A DNA stretch of 64,000 nucleotides, from positions 29,381,001 to 29,445,000 of the forward strand of contig NC_090697.1 of the NCBI RefSeq assembly GCF_040954835.1. The letters are read 5' to 3'. The DNA is from Lepisosteus oculatus. Its lineage: Eukaryota; Chordata; Actinopteri; Semionotiformes; Lepisosteidae. The notes below the pieces were generated by a model. That model saw only the letters and a program-made list of their open reading frames with translations. It did not search any database and had not been told where the DNA came from. Below are positions 24,701 through 34,900 of the stretch, piece by piece; the stretch's first letter is position 1, and every line of letters starts with the position of its first letter. The position numbers were made by a program, and so were the translations under genes.

Positions 24701-26924
24701 CAGTCCCAGTAGAATCCTTTTACAACATGGGGTTGCAGTACCAGTATAGCAGAACATTAATTTCCAAGACGCAAGAACATTTTCAAGAATAATAGGAATA
24801 AAATCTGGAAACAGCACAACATTTACAATTGACAAGTAAAAACAGAGGTTCTGGTTCCTTGTTATATGTGCCAAAATGCCTGCAAGTTAAATAAATAAAA
24901 TCCTGTCCCCGCCTATGAATGTAAACAAGCACTGTGTAAATCTATCTTTTGCAAAAATGTACAATAAATCAAACTTCCTTCCAGCTTTCAGGCTAGGGAT
25001 AAAAATACCCTGCACCAGTTACGATAAAGACACATCCCACAGTGACCTCCTGTCACAGTCTCATAGCCAGACTCACAGTGACCTCCTGACACAGCCAGAA
25101 TCACAGCGACCTCCTGACACAGCCAGAATCACAGTGACCACCTGACACAGCCAGAGTCACAGTGACCTCCTGTCACAGTCTCATAGCCAGACTCACAGTG
25201 ACCTCCTGACACAGCCAGAGTCACAGTGACCTCCTGACACAACCAGAGTCACAGTGACCTCCTGTTACAGTCTCATAGCCAGAGTCACAGTGACCTCCTG
25301 ACACTGCCAGAGTTACAGCGACCTCCTGACACAGCCAGAGTCACAGTGACCTCCTGACACAGTCTCACAACCAGAGTCACAGAGTACTGTGTGAGAAGAG
25401 AGTGAAGATCTAGATCAGAGTGGACAGTACTCTGTGGAGTGGAAGAGGAACTATATCAGTGTGGGCAGAACTCTGGGAGGAGGAAGTGAGGTGCTAGATC
25501 AGTGTGGCAGTAGTCAGTGAAGAGGAAGTGAGGTGCTAGATCAGTGTGGGCAGAACTCTGGGAGGAGGAAGTGAGGTGCTAGATCAGTGTGGCGGTACTC
25601 TGTGAAGAGGAAGTGAGTTGCTAGATCAGTGTGGGTAGTACTCTGTGAGGAGGAAGCGAGGTGCTAGATCAGTGTGGCGGTACTCTGTGAAGAGGAAGTG
25701 AGTTGCTAGATCAGTGTGGGTAGTACTCTGTGAGGAGGAAGCGAGGTGCTAGATCAGTGTGGGCAGTACTATTTGAGAAGGAAGTGATGATGTAGATCAG
25801 AGTGGCCAGTACTCTGTGAAGAGGAAGTGAGTTGCTAGATCAGTGTGGCAGTACTCTGTGAAGAGGAAGTGAGTTGCTAGATCAGTGTGGGTAGTACTCT
25901 GTGAAGAGGAAGTGAAGCTAGATATGTGGGCAGAACTCTGTGAGGAGGAAGTGAGCTGCTAGATCATGTGGGCAGTACTATTTGAGAAGGAAGTGATGAT
26001 GTAGATCAGTGTGCCAGTACTCTGTGAGGAGGAAGTGAGCTGCTAGATCATGTGGGCAGTACTATTTGAGAAGGAAGTGATGATGTAGATCAGAGTGGCC
26101 AGTACTCTGTGAAGAGGAAGTGAGGTTCTGGATCAGAGTGGCCAGTACTCTGTGAGGAGGAAGTGAGGTGCTAGATTAGTGTGGGTAGTACTCTGTGAAG
26201 AGGAAGTAAAGTTCTCGCTCCAATGCACAAGGCGTGTGGAGGTCTTCACATCAGCACCAGACAGAGTGTCAGTGCAAACTCTCGCATGAGCCCTTAAGGT
26301 GGCATTTTTTAGAAGTACTTCTCTGCTCCTGAGAGCTATGATGAGGAATCCTGTGCCCTTCTTATTTACTCTGGGACGGGGTTCCCATCCAGGACTAGTG
26401 AGCCCCAGTCCTGTTTCTAAAGATTGGGCACACCTGCAAGGCATTAATCCATTAAGCAGGCTTAAGAGAACTCTGGTCCTAGAGCACTGAAGGGTTCACA
26501 CATTGTGTCCATAATTCAGATCAGCTTCTTCATTAATCACAATGAAATTGTTCCAGGCCTTTAAAAATCAATTATGTTATGGGGGGTCTAAGAAGGCAGT
26601 CACCCTGGAGCGCCCCAGGACCCGGGTGGGAGACCCCCACTCTAGCAGCCAACTAGAGCAGTGCGAACCTGAGAGAGACTATCAGCAGTCCTGCCTGTCC
26701 TAATCCCCTGCAGATTAGCCCTGTCAGTGGGCAATCCCATTATCAACCTGCCCTACTTCAATAATCCGGCCCCTAATCGGCTTGTGTCTCCCCCCTCCCC
26801 CAGCCTGGAGGAGGGGCCTGCCTGCGCCAGGGAGCCGTGGGACAGCCAGCACCAATCAGAGCTCAGGACCAGCCGCTCCGCCTCCCACCCGGAGCTGTGC
26901 ATCGTGGGTCAGGCGCTGCAGTGA
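12962..26924 (+). CDS. pcare: PCARE, photoreceptor cilium actin regulator (C2orf71)
   Basis: Scaffold at the base of the photoreceptor outer segment that recruits WASF3 and actin for disc formation; human loss causes retinitis pigmentosa 54. Exons 12962-15747 and 26714-26924 join across a split Gly codon, giving 998 residues (human about 1288). The protein starts MGCSPS, fitting N-myristoylation at Gly2 and palmitoylation at Cys3. Conserved blocks align with human in order: [12 protein letters not shown] (residue 107), [21 protein letters not shown] (about 277), MTLRVKDAM...[42 protein letters not shown] (about 557), [14 protein letters not shown] (about 840) and the terminal [12 protein letters not shown] poly-Glu run lies near residues 332-347. 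The exon is extremely GC- and Pro-rich. It is convergent with togaram2, as in mammals. Confidence 0.96.
15770..16470. repeat. About 48-bp minisatellite in pcare intron 1
   Basis: About 14 pyrimidine-rich copies built from CTGCCTCTCGATTCCCACAC, CTGTCTCTCTCTCACCTTCT and ACACCCGT, starting within 30 bp of the pcare exon 1 donor. Confidence 0.95.
16540..17650 (-). mobile_element. LINE 3' portion with AATTGA tail (pcare intron)
   Basis: The minus strand encodes about 300 codons from the end of a LINE ORF2: [25 protein letters not shown], a [10 protein letters not shown]...HFLLHC knuckle, and SVDLAAQYV to a stop. It is followed by a 3' UTR and an (AATTG)n tail at 16541-16565. It resembles L1/Tx1-group LINEs, but the clade is not certain. 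It is 5'-truncated; this is the best-preserved of seven copies in the window. Confidence 0.85.
17650..17795. repeat. Short TGTCTCTGTACCTGCCACTG repeats
   Basis: Three to four imperfect copies of a roughly 48-bp unit directly beside the LINE 5' truncation point. Confidence 0.5.
17880..18015 (-). repeat. LINE fragment, AATTGA-tailed family
   Basis: Same sequence as the ORF2 end region of the 16540-17650 copy (CTGTTCCTCAGGCTGTGACA and the following block), with no tail attached. Confidence 0.65.
18020..18370. other. Unassigned intronic segment
   Basis: A 120-codon minus reading (18020-18382) with Cys-rich stretches is open but has no family I recognise and no start context. A strong pyrimidine tract ending TCTCTAG at 18147 resembles a splice acceptor. 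Spliced to pcare exon 1 it would give only 12 codons, unlike the conserved exon at 26714. Confidence 0.3.
18368..18568 (-). repeat. LINE 3' tail, AATTGA-tailed family
   Basis: Minus-strand 3' UTR with the AATTGAATTG tail at 18373-18392 and the GGCAACACTGATTGTCCCCA box shared with the copies at 16540 and 34985. Confidence 0.75.
18571..18938 (+). repeat. 368-bp direct repeat, copy 1
   Basis: Near-identical to 19076-19443, offset exactly 505 bp, with only a couple of visible differences. Contains TGCTAAGCTGCGCGGCTGTC. No coding content. Ends where the TTAGGG-like spacer starts. Confidence 0.9.
18943..18961 (+). repeat. Telomere-like (TTAGGG)3 tract
   Basis: Three uninterrupted vertebrate telomere hexamers sit in the spacer between the two 368-bp repeats. 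Confidence 0.85.
19076..19443 (+). repeat. 368-bp direct repeat, copy 2
   Basis: Second copy of the 18571-18938 sequence. The high identity implies a recent duplication. Following sequence to about 19825 has no recognised feature. Confidence 0.9.
19830..22600 (-). mobile_element. L2 (Maui-like) LINE, 5'-truncated and disrupted
   Basis: Minus-strand ORF2 remnants read in order: a linker region ([20 protein letters not shown], near 22300), [15 protein letters not shown] and [12 protein letters not shown] (about 21370-21600), [27 protein letters not shown], the YADDT catalytic box (near 20910), [19 protein letters not shown] and [20 protein letters not shown] to a stop at 20192, then a 3' UTR ending in AATAAAGTTGAATG at about 19830. 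A frameshift near 21170-21300 and an insertion at 21680-22020 break it. Confidence 0.9.
21680..22022 (+). repeat. LINE 3' end inserted in the L2 element (opposite strand)
   Basis: Ends in AATAAACTCTGATTTGATTT plus further GATTT repeats, the typical L2/Maui terminus, reading in the plus direction inside the minus-strand LINE. Confidence 0.75.
22610..23500 (-). mobile_element. 5S-rRNA-derived SINE with internal tandem duplication
   Basis: Read on the minus strand, the head (23390-23490) contains AGCTCAGCAGGTGTGAGCCT, GGTCAGTACC and AGGAGACCTCCTGGGAAAA. This matches the internal promoter half of 5S rRNA. The body ends in TGGAGTGTCCAGAAAAGCGC and a TAATAAT tail at 22615-22645. A body segment of about 289 bp occurs twice (from about 22752 and 23041). 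The related full copy is at 51448-52040. Confidence 0.85.
23990..24720. repeat. 42-bp minisatellite in pcare intron (family A, plus orientation)
   Basis: About 17 copies of GCTACAGTCCCAGTACAGTA followed by GAACAGTCCTGTTACAATAG. The array at 37335-39485 is the reverse complement of this unit. Flanking 23510-23985 and 24730-25040 hold no recognised feature. Confidence 0.97.
25040..25390. repeat. About 27-bp minisatellite
   Basis: Copies of CACAGTGACCTCCTGACACA plus GCCAGAGT, with some longer units carrying GTCTCATAGCC. Confidence 0.9.
25400..26215. repeat. About 40-bp minisatellite
   Basis: About 20 degenerate copies of GCTAGATCAGTGTGGGTAGT then ACTCTGTGAAGAGGAAGTGA. Beyond it, 26216-26713 carries no recognised feature before pcare exon 2. 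Confidence 0.9.
26714..26924 (+). CDS. pcare: pcare exon 2 (C-terminus)
   Basis: Acceptor CCCCTGCAG ends at 26713. The first base completes the Gly codon begun in exon 1, and 69 codons follow to TGA at 26922-26924. The tail [15 protein letters not shown] corresponds to the conserved human SPPEFCVLGHGLQ. That match and the phase agreement identify the exon across an 11-kb intron. Confidence 0.93.
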
Positions 26925-28165
26925 GGGCCGGGGGAGCAGATCGGCGCTGGGATTAGGAGTGTTTTTCTCTCCCAGGAGGAGAAAGGCTAATTCCCTCCAA
27001 GCGGATTCACCTCTGGCACCCCTTCCCTTCCTGGAACAGCAGCTGCTCTTTTCTGAACTGTTTTTTATATTCCTCCAATCAGAAGAAACAGTGACCAGAA
27101 ACAACAGTGTTCCACCGGACGGCGGTTACAGAGTTTGGCTTGTTTTCCAGCCTGTGTTAGACTTCAGCACTCGAAACATCCCTTCGCCAACCTGCTAATC
27201 TGTTGCCTTGTGCAACACCTTCTGCACATGGCTTTTTATCCCAAATCTCGTGACGCTGGCAGCTCATGGGCACTGACCGATCAGCAGCCATCCTGCGGCT
27301 GGCCTGGATGGTTGCTCTCCAGAGGAAGGCATGACTGGTGTGGCTCTGTCCCCAAGATCGCACAGGACAACGCTGTCCGGCTTTCCCAGAGACACCCTGG
27401 GGTCAAAGGGCATGACACAGCTCACGCCTGGTAAAGACATTAAAGCAGGCTCCTGCAGGCAGAGCTCTTACAGGTACCCTCCCTTACCAAAGAGGCGCTC
27501 CGTCCTGTAATCTCAGGATAGTGGGGGTCCCGGTCACCCCACCTCTTCAGGAGACAGCAGCAGACACGCCCCCCTGTCCTTCGCCAGACTGACAGCCACA
27601 CCACACTCACGAGCTACAGGTCTGAGAGTGAAAGACGTGGAGTGATACGATATTGTCCTACAGGACTGTCAGACCCCCTTCCCATTCCCAGCCTGCACTC
27701 CCACTCCGCTGTCAGGAAGGGAATCAGTATCATCCGCCTTTTTCTAATATCTGAATTTTCTGTGTTTGTTTTTACCTTAATTTTGCAACCCAAGCCAATT
27801 TTTTTTTTCGGGACGTGGAGCTGAAAAGTCTGGAATCCCAGCAGCTGGAAACAGAAGCATTGTCCCGAGGGCGCTGGGACCAGTCTGGGCTTCAGGGAGC
27901 TGCTGGTGGCCAGAGCGCCAGGAAGGAGGAGGGAGCAGTCATTGTCTGGTCTGAATTGGCTGACATCAAGGCTGAGGACAGAACCGCTAGCAGGCCAGGC
28001 CCGAAGCCCGCGGGGCGACTGGCCGGGCCTGGAGCAGACTCTAGCCCCTCTCCCCTCGATGCTCTGGGACAGGAGCAGTCCCTCGCCTGCGTCCTGCCTG
28101 TCTTTACAATTCGGCTCTGTATGTTTTTATACTTTTGTTCTCAATAAAAGTGCAAGTCTTCACAG
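26925..28165 (+). other. pcare: pcare 3' UTR (inferred)
   Basis: No other gene is visible between the stop codon and the first good AATAAA. The extent is inferred from the signal alone. Confidence 0.5.
28143..28148 (+). terminator. pcare: Poly(A) signal, pcare
   Basis: Canonical AATAAA about 1.2 kb after the pcare stop, immediately before the CA-rich repeat block. Confidence 0.55.
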
Positions 28166-28239
28166 ACCAGCGTGTCCGTGTCATGAGCTCTGCTGGAGTC
28201 AAAATCAGAACCAGAATCGAAATCTTGTCCATTTCCACA

Positions 28240-29140
28240 GAGAGACAGCACAGTCACACAGAGACAGCACACACACTGAGAGAGACAGCACACACACTGA
28301 GAGAGACAGCACAGTCACACAGAGACAGCACACACACTGAGAGAGACAGCACACACACTGAGAGAGACAGCACAGTCACGCTGAGAGAGACACCACAGTC
28401 ACGCTGAGAGAGACAGCACACACACTGAGAGAGACAGCACAGTCACACTGAGAGAGACAGCACACATACTCAGAGAGCAGGTGCACACACAGAGACAGCG
28501 CACACAAACTGAGAGACAGCTTACACACAATGAGAGACATAACACACACACACAGAGAGACAACACACACAGACTGCGCACACACACACAGAGACAGCAC
28601 ACAGAGAGAGACAGCACACACACTGAGAAAGACAGCACACACACTCAGAGACAGCAAACAAAGACAGAGCACACACACTGAGAGAGCATACACACTAAAA
28701 GAAACAGCACACACACTCAGACACACACACAGGGACAGCATACACACACACACAGAGTACACACAAACAAATAGAGAGCTCTCACACACACTACAGAGCT
28801 GACACACAGAGAGCAGACACACAGACAAACCCAACACATGAGAGCACACACACACAGAGAGAGCACTCACAGAGAGACGTCACACAGAGAGGAGACACAC
28901 ACAGAGAGCTGACAGAGAGACAGGATATGCACAATCAGAGCAGACACACACACAGAAAACACAAGCAGAACATATAGAAGTGACACAGAGACAACACAAG
29001 CACATAGACACAGGGCACGTGCATGCACACACAGAACCGGCACATGGAGAGCACACTCACACAGATAATACACACACATACAGTACAAAACATATGCACA
29101 GAGAGAGAGAGCACACACGTACACAGAGAGAGAGAGAAAA
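28240..29140. repeat. CACACA/GAGAGA-rich minisatellite
   Basis: Irregular units such as GAGAGAGACAGCACACACAC with ACTGAG or CAGTCACG variants, decaying rightward. A related block occurs at 55925-56060 and 56285-56375. 29140-29590 has no recognised feature. Confidence 0.9.
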
Positions 29141-29594
29141 TGAGAGGAGGTAAATACTGCTGTGTCTCATTCATAACTGTGCTCATTGTGGAGCTCTTTA
29201 ACAACACACAAGAGGAAACACACAGTACCATCTGTTCACACTGCAGCTTCATTTCACTTAGATCCAGTTACAGCATTAATTACAACAAATTCGGAAAACA
29301 GATTCTTAAGCATTTAATAGAAATGTACCAGCATGTGCGTGTATACATTATCTTCAGCTCGCCACAGTCCCAGGACACTGTAAGGAGCTCACAGTGACAT
29401 GGCTGTGTTTTAAAGAAGAGATGGAGTCTAGTGAGCAGCTGTTATCTCAGTCCGAGGGCTGGTGACAAAAAAATCAGGGGTCTGTGCTCAGACTAACACA
29501 CAGGGCTCCTGTTCTCAAACTTAGACCTCACTGGGCTCATCCTGCTGTCGTGAAGAAGGGTTAAAAACTTTTTCTTCACTGTTAGATACTGGAA

Positions 29595-31592
29595 GTGGAG
29601 CACAGAGCTCTGTATCCCTGACTCCTCTCTGACTCTCTCAGCCCTGTGGAGCACAGAGCTCTGTATCCCTGACTCCTCTCAGGCTCTCTCAGCCATGTGG
29701 AGCACAGAGCTCTGTATCCCTGACTCCTCCCAGACTCTCTCAGCCCTGTGGAGCACAGAGCTCTGTATCCCTGACTCCTCCCAGACTCTCTCAGCCCTGT
29801 GGAGCACAGAGCTCTGTATCCCTGACTCCTCTCAGACTCTCTCAGCCCTGTGGAGCACAGAGCTCTGTATCCCTGACTCCTCTCAGGCTCTCTCAGCCCT
29901 GTGGAGCACAGAGCTCTGTATCCCTGACTCCTCCCAGACTCTCTCAGCCCTGTGGAGCACAGAGCTCTGTATCCCTGACTCTCTCAGCCTCTCAGCCCTG
30001 TGGAGCACAGAGCTCTGTATCCCTGACTCCTCCCAGACTCTCTCAGCCCTGTGGAGCACAGAGCTCTGTATCCCTGACTCCTCTCAGGCTCTCTCAGCCC
30101 TGTGGAGCACAGAGCTCTGTATCCCTGACTCCTCCCAGACTCTCTCAGCCCTGTGGAGCACAGAGCTCTGTATCCCTGACTCCTCTCAGGCTCTCTCAGC
30201 CCTGTGGAGCACAGAGCTCTGTATCCCTGACTCCTCTCTGACTCTCTCAGCCCTGTGGAGCACAGAGCTCTGTATCCCTGACTCCTCCCAGACTCTCTCA
30301 GCCCTGTGGAGCACAGAGCTCTGTATCCCTGACTCCTCCCAGGCTCTCTCAGCCCTGTGGAGCACAGAGCTCTGTATCCCTGACTCCTCTCAGGCTCTCT
30401 CAGCCCTGTGGAGCACAGAGCTCTGTATCCCTGACTCCTCCCAGACTCTCTCAGCCCTGTGGAGCACAGAGCTCTGTATCCCCGACTCCTCTCAGGCTCT
30501 CTCAGCCCTGTGGAGCACAGAGCTCTGTATCCCTGACTCCTCCCAGACTCTCTCAGCCCTGTGGAGCACAGAGCTCTGTATCCCTGACTCCTCTCAGACT
30601 CTCTCAGCCCTGTGGAGCACAGAGCTCTGTATCCCTGACTCCTCTCAGACTCTCTCAGCCCTGTGGAGCACAGAGCTCTGTATCCCCGACTCCTCCCAGA
30701 CTCTCTCAGCCCTGTGGAGCACAGAGCTCTGTATCCCCGACTCCTCTCAGGCTCTCTCAGCCCTGTGGAGCACAGAGCTCTGTATCCCCGACTCCTCTCA
30801 GGCTCTCTCAGCCCTGTGGAGCACAGAGCTCTGTATCCCTGACTCCTCTCAGATTCTCTCAGACCTGTGGAGCACAGAGCTCTGTATCCCTGACTCCTCC
30901 CAGACTCTCTCAGCCCTGTGGAGCACAGAGCTCTGTATCCCCGACTCCTCTCAGGCTCTCTCAGCCCTGTGGAGCACAGAGCTCTGTATCCCTGACTCCT
31001 CTCAGACTCTCTCAGCCCTGTGGAGCACAGAGCTCTGTATCCCTGACTCCTCTCAGACTCTCTCAGCCCTGTGGAGCACAGAGCTCTGTATCCCTGACTC
31101 CTCCCAGACTCTCTCAGCCCTGTGGAGCACAGAGCTCTGTATCCCTGACTCCTCTCAGACTCTCTCAGCCCTGTGGAGCACAGAGCTCTGTATCCCTCAG
31201 ACTCTCTCAGCCCTGTGGAGCACAGAGCTCTGTATCCCTGACTCCTCTCAGACTCTCTCAGCCCTGTGGAGCACAGAGCTCTGTATCCCTGACTCCTCCC
31301 AGACTCTCTCAGCCCTGTGGAGCACAGAGCTCTGTATCCCTGACTCCTCTCAGACTCTCTCAGCCCTGTGGAGCACAGAGCTCTGTATCCCTCAGACTCT
31401 CTCAGCCCTGTGGAGCACAGAGCTCTGTATCCCTGACTCCTCTCAGACTCTCTCAGCCCTGTGGAGCACAGAGCTCTGTATCCCTGACTCCTCCCAGACT
31501 CTCTCAGCCCTGTGGAGCACAGAGCTCTGTATCCCTGACTCCTCTCAGACTCTCTCAGCCCTGTGGAGCACAGAGCTCTGTATCCCTGACTC
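29595..31592. repeat. 51-bp minisatellite between the pcare and togaram2 3' ends
   Basis: About 39 copies of CCCTGTGGAGCACAGAGCTC then TGTATCCCTGACTCCTCTCA and GACTCTCTCAG. The unit length is a multiple of three, so a 17-residue periodic reading stays open for hundreds of codons on both strands. It lacks a supported start and is not taken as a gene. It ends 35 bp past the togaram2 stop codon, so it probably lies in that gene's 3' UTR. Confidence 0.97.
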
Positions 31593-31626
31593 CTTCTTCT
31601 CCTCATCTCCCCTCACTGTTTCCGTC

Positions 31627-31991
31627 TCACCCTACTGTCTCCTCCATCTGTCCTGCAGGTCCATGTCCGTCCTCCCTCTCATCTCCACTGGTCCTGTCCT
31701 CCCTGTCTCCGCCAGCCCCCTCATCTCTTTGTGGACAGGGGCCCTCCACCGGGCTGCCCAGTATCTCCTGCAGGGTGTCCCGCTGGGCAGGGGGGCGGCT
31801 CTCTGCGCTGGCCTGCAGTCTGTCTGGCAGGGTGTCCTGGAGGCCTCGTGCCAGCCTGCCCAGCGCCCCCCGCCACGCCCGGCCCCCACCAGCGCCGCCA
31901 CTTGTCAGCTGACCGATCAGGTGCCAGAGAGCCGGGAGGGCGTGGCGCTCGACCGCGGAGGGCTTGAGCCGAGCCAGGGAGCGCACCAGGA
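31627..31991 (-). CDS. togaram2: togaram2 exon 17 (last, with stop)
   Basis: Acceptor CCACAG at 31992-31997. It completes a Val codon and encodes LVRSLARLKPSAVERHALP, ALWHLIGQLTS, then QRDTLQEILGSP and a hydrophilic tail to TGA at 31627-31629. AVERH.LP.LW is the signature of the last TOG helices in TOGARAM proteins. Confidence 0.93.
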
Positions 31992-34900
31992 CTGTGGGAG
32001 AGAGAGGGGCATGGTCACACGCTGCACTGGCACACACGTGGCCTCGCGGCAGCTCCAGTACCCAGCTGGCACGGGGTGTCAGACCACGGTGGTCTTGGGA
32101 AATGGGGCTCAGAATTCCTGCTTCCACAGGAAGGGCAACCGGGCTGCTACTGTGTACTGGGCCAGAACTCCCCCCTGCGCGGCTCAGAGTACCCCCCTGC
32201 ACGGCCCAGAATACCCCCCCTGTGCGGCCCGGAGTACCCCCACTGCGCGGCTCTGAGTACCCCCACTGCGCGGCCCGGAGTACCCCCACTGCGCGGCTCT
32301 GAGTACCCCCACTGCGCGGCCCTGAGTACCCCCACTGCGCGGCCCTGAGTACCCCCACTGCGCGGCTCTGAGTACCCCCACTGCGCAGCTCGCAGTACCC
32401 CCACTGCACGGCTCTGAGTACCCCCCTGCGCGGCCCGGAGTACCCCCACTGAACAGCTTGGAGTACCCCTCTGCCCGGCTCAGAGTACCCCCACTGCATG
32501 GCTCTGAGTACCCCCCCTGTGCGGCCTGGAGTACCCCCACTGCACGGCTCAGGGTACCCCCCAGTGCGGCCCGGAGTACCCCCACTGCGCGGCTCAGGGT
32601 ACCCCCCTGTACAGCCCGGAGTACCCCCACTGCGCGGCTCAGGGTACCCCCCTGTACAGCCCGGAGTACCCCCACTGCGCGGCTCAGGGTACCCCCCTGT
32701 ACAGCCCGGAGTACCCCCACTGCGCGGCTCAGGGTACCCCCCTGTACAGCCCGGAGTACCCCCACTGCGCGGCTCAGGGTACCCCCCTGTACAGCCCGGA
32801 GTACCCCCACTGCGCGGCTCAGGGTACCCCCCTGTACAGCCCGGAGTACCCCCACTGCGCGGCTCAGGGTACCCCCCTGTACAGCCCGGAGTACCCCCAC
32901 TGCGCGGCTCAGGGTACCCCCCTGTGCGGCCCGGAGTACCCCCACTGCGCGGCTCAGGGTGCCCCCCTGTACGGCCCGGAGTACCCCCACTGCGCGGCTC
33001 AGGGTACCCCCCTGTACAGCCCGGAGTACGGGATGTCAATCTTATCATTCCATTTCTCTAACAATGGGTTCTCTAGCAATGAAATCATTCCGTCATTCCC
33101 TCACCTGCCAGTCTCTCAGTCACCTCCTGGATGGCTCTGCCACTGCTATACTGCACCCTGCTGGCCAGGGGCTGCAACAGCAACGCATTGTCTGTAAGCA
33201 CAGAGGAGAGAAACCGATTTATTCCCGAGAGTCGTGTCTCTCACCAGCCCAGGCGAACAGTCGTGTCCCAGCCTGTCTCCATGGAAGGGTCTCCAATGTG
33301 GATCTCCATCCTGCATGGTTTTTTCTTAGTCAGTACCTAGTGCTCGCAGGCTGCTTCTTGTGAACAGCTTTTGGCTTGAGTCCTGCCAGCTGCAGGTTCG
33401 ACAGGGAGACCGCAGACTGGTCTGGCCCTGCCTGAGAGAGTGAGGCGACGAGTGAGAGACGGAGACGGCCTGTCAGACCTGCTGAGTTATCCCACCCTCC
33501 GCTGCCCCAGTGCCCAGTGCTCAGCTGGTCATTGTGAAACAGGAACCACTTCACACAGCTTCACAACCATTGTCAGACTGACAATTACTTCATCTGGGAG
33601 TTCTGACCTAGTAATGAGGGCATTGATGGAGAAGGCACTCAGGGCTTTCTATACCATTACAAGGAGACTCCATAACCCCCCATAAAAATCTATCTGTGAA
33701 TATCTGAAAGTGTAATCCAACCCATTGCTCTATACAGCAGTGAAGTGTGGGGTCCCCTCACAGACCAGGATTACACTAACTGGGACAAACACTCCATAGA
33801 AACTGCACTCAGAGGTCTGTATAAACATCCTCCATGTGCAGAGAAAACCTCCTAACAATGTGTTCAGGACGAATAACGCCGATACCCACTACTAATCAGC
33901 ATACAGAAGAGCAATCAAGTACTGGTTACTGCTGAGAAACAGTGACCAGCATCCCTCCCCCCACAAGGCCCTGCTGAGCCCAGAGAAGAGCCCCCTCAGC
34001 CAGCTGGTCCTGAGGCTCACTGACACCAGCCTGCTGTTACGGATTCGGTACGAGGGACCGAACCAGTGAGTGAACCCACTTGCAGGAGCGAAAAAGCCAA
34101 GCCGTAATCCAAAAGCAAGCCGTAATCATAGGAACGAGCCGAGAGTCCGGGGAAGCCAGATATCCGAAAGGGAACGAGTACCGAAGCCGAAGCGTGATCC
34201 GAAGTCGTAGACAGTAGAGCAATCCGAGAATCCAGAGGTAGCCAGTGATCCGAAACAGAGCGTAAGTAACCAAGCCAAGCCGAGATCCGAAAAGCCAAAG
34301 TCCAAAGGGAAAAACCGCAAACCGAAAGCCAAGACGAACACAGGGTAGAAGTAGGAGTGGCGCAACCAGGAAGCTCGAAAGGAAAAACCAATACTGAGCA
34401 AAGAGGTAGGGAAGGACAGGTGTTTAAGTAGGATGAGACGGGGGTGTGGTGGTGAATGGGAAAACTGATAGGTGAACTGATGGATAGGGGCTACGCCTAC
34501 TTCTGCCTCCTCCGTTGCCGAGAGGCAGGGATCGTAACACCAGCCTCAGGACAGCACTGCTAGAGCACCACGAATCAAAATCAACCACATCACAACACCA
34601 CCTCACCCACTGGGACACACACAACACAACACAAACTGGAATGATGCAGGACTCTAAACACACAACTCACACGAGCTGAGTATCTGACCAGAGTAAGAGA
34701 CAGCAAAGAGAAACAGAGCAAAGTTCAGACAAAGTACAGGCTCATGATCACACTGTCAACAGACAGAGACTGTCTGAGGAACAGTGAGTCTGTCTCCCAA
34801 TAATGCTCAATATGTTTACAGTATATGTCAATATTTTATGACATGTGTCTGTTGTAAATGGCTGTAGATTTTTTTTTACTTTTATGTTTTGTACCATGTT

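Noticed and set aside
29695-32256. 853-codon plus-strand reading and 540-codon minus-strand reading
   Set aside because: They consist of a 51-bp minisatellite translated as a 17-residue period. The plus reading also runs antisense through togaram2 exon 17.
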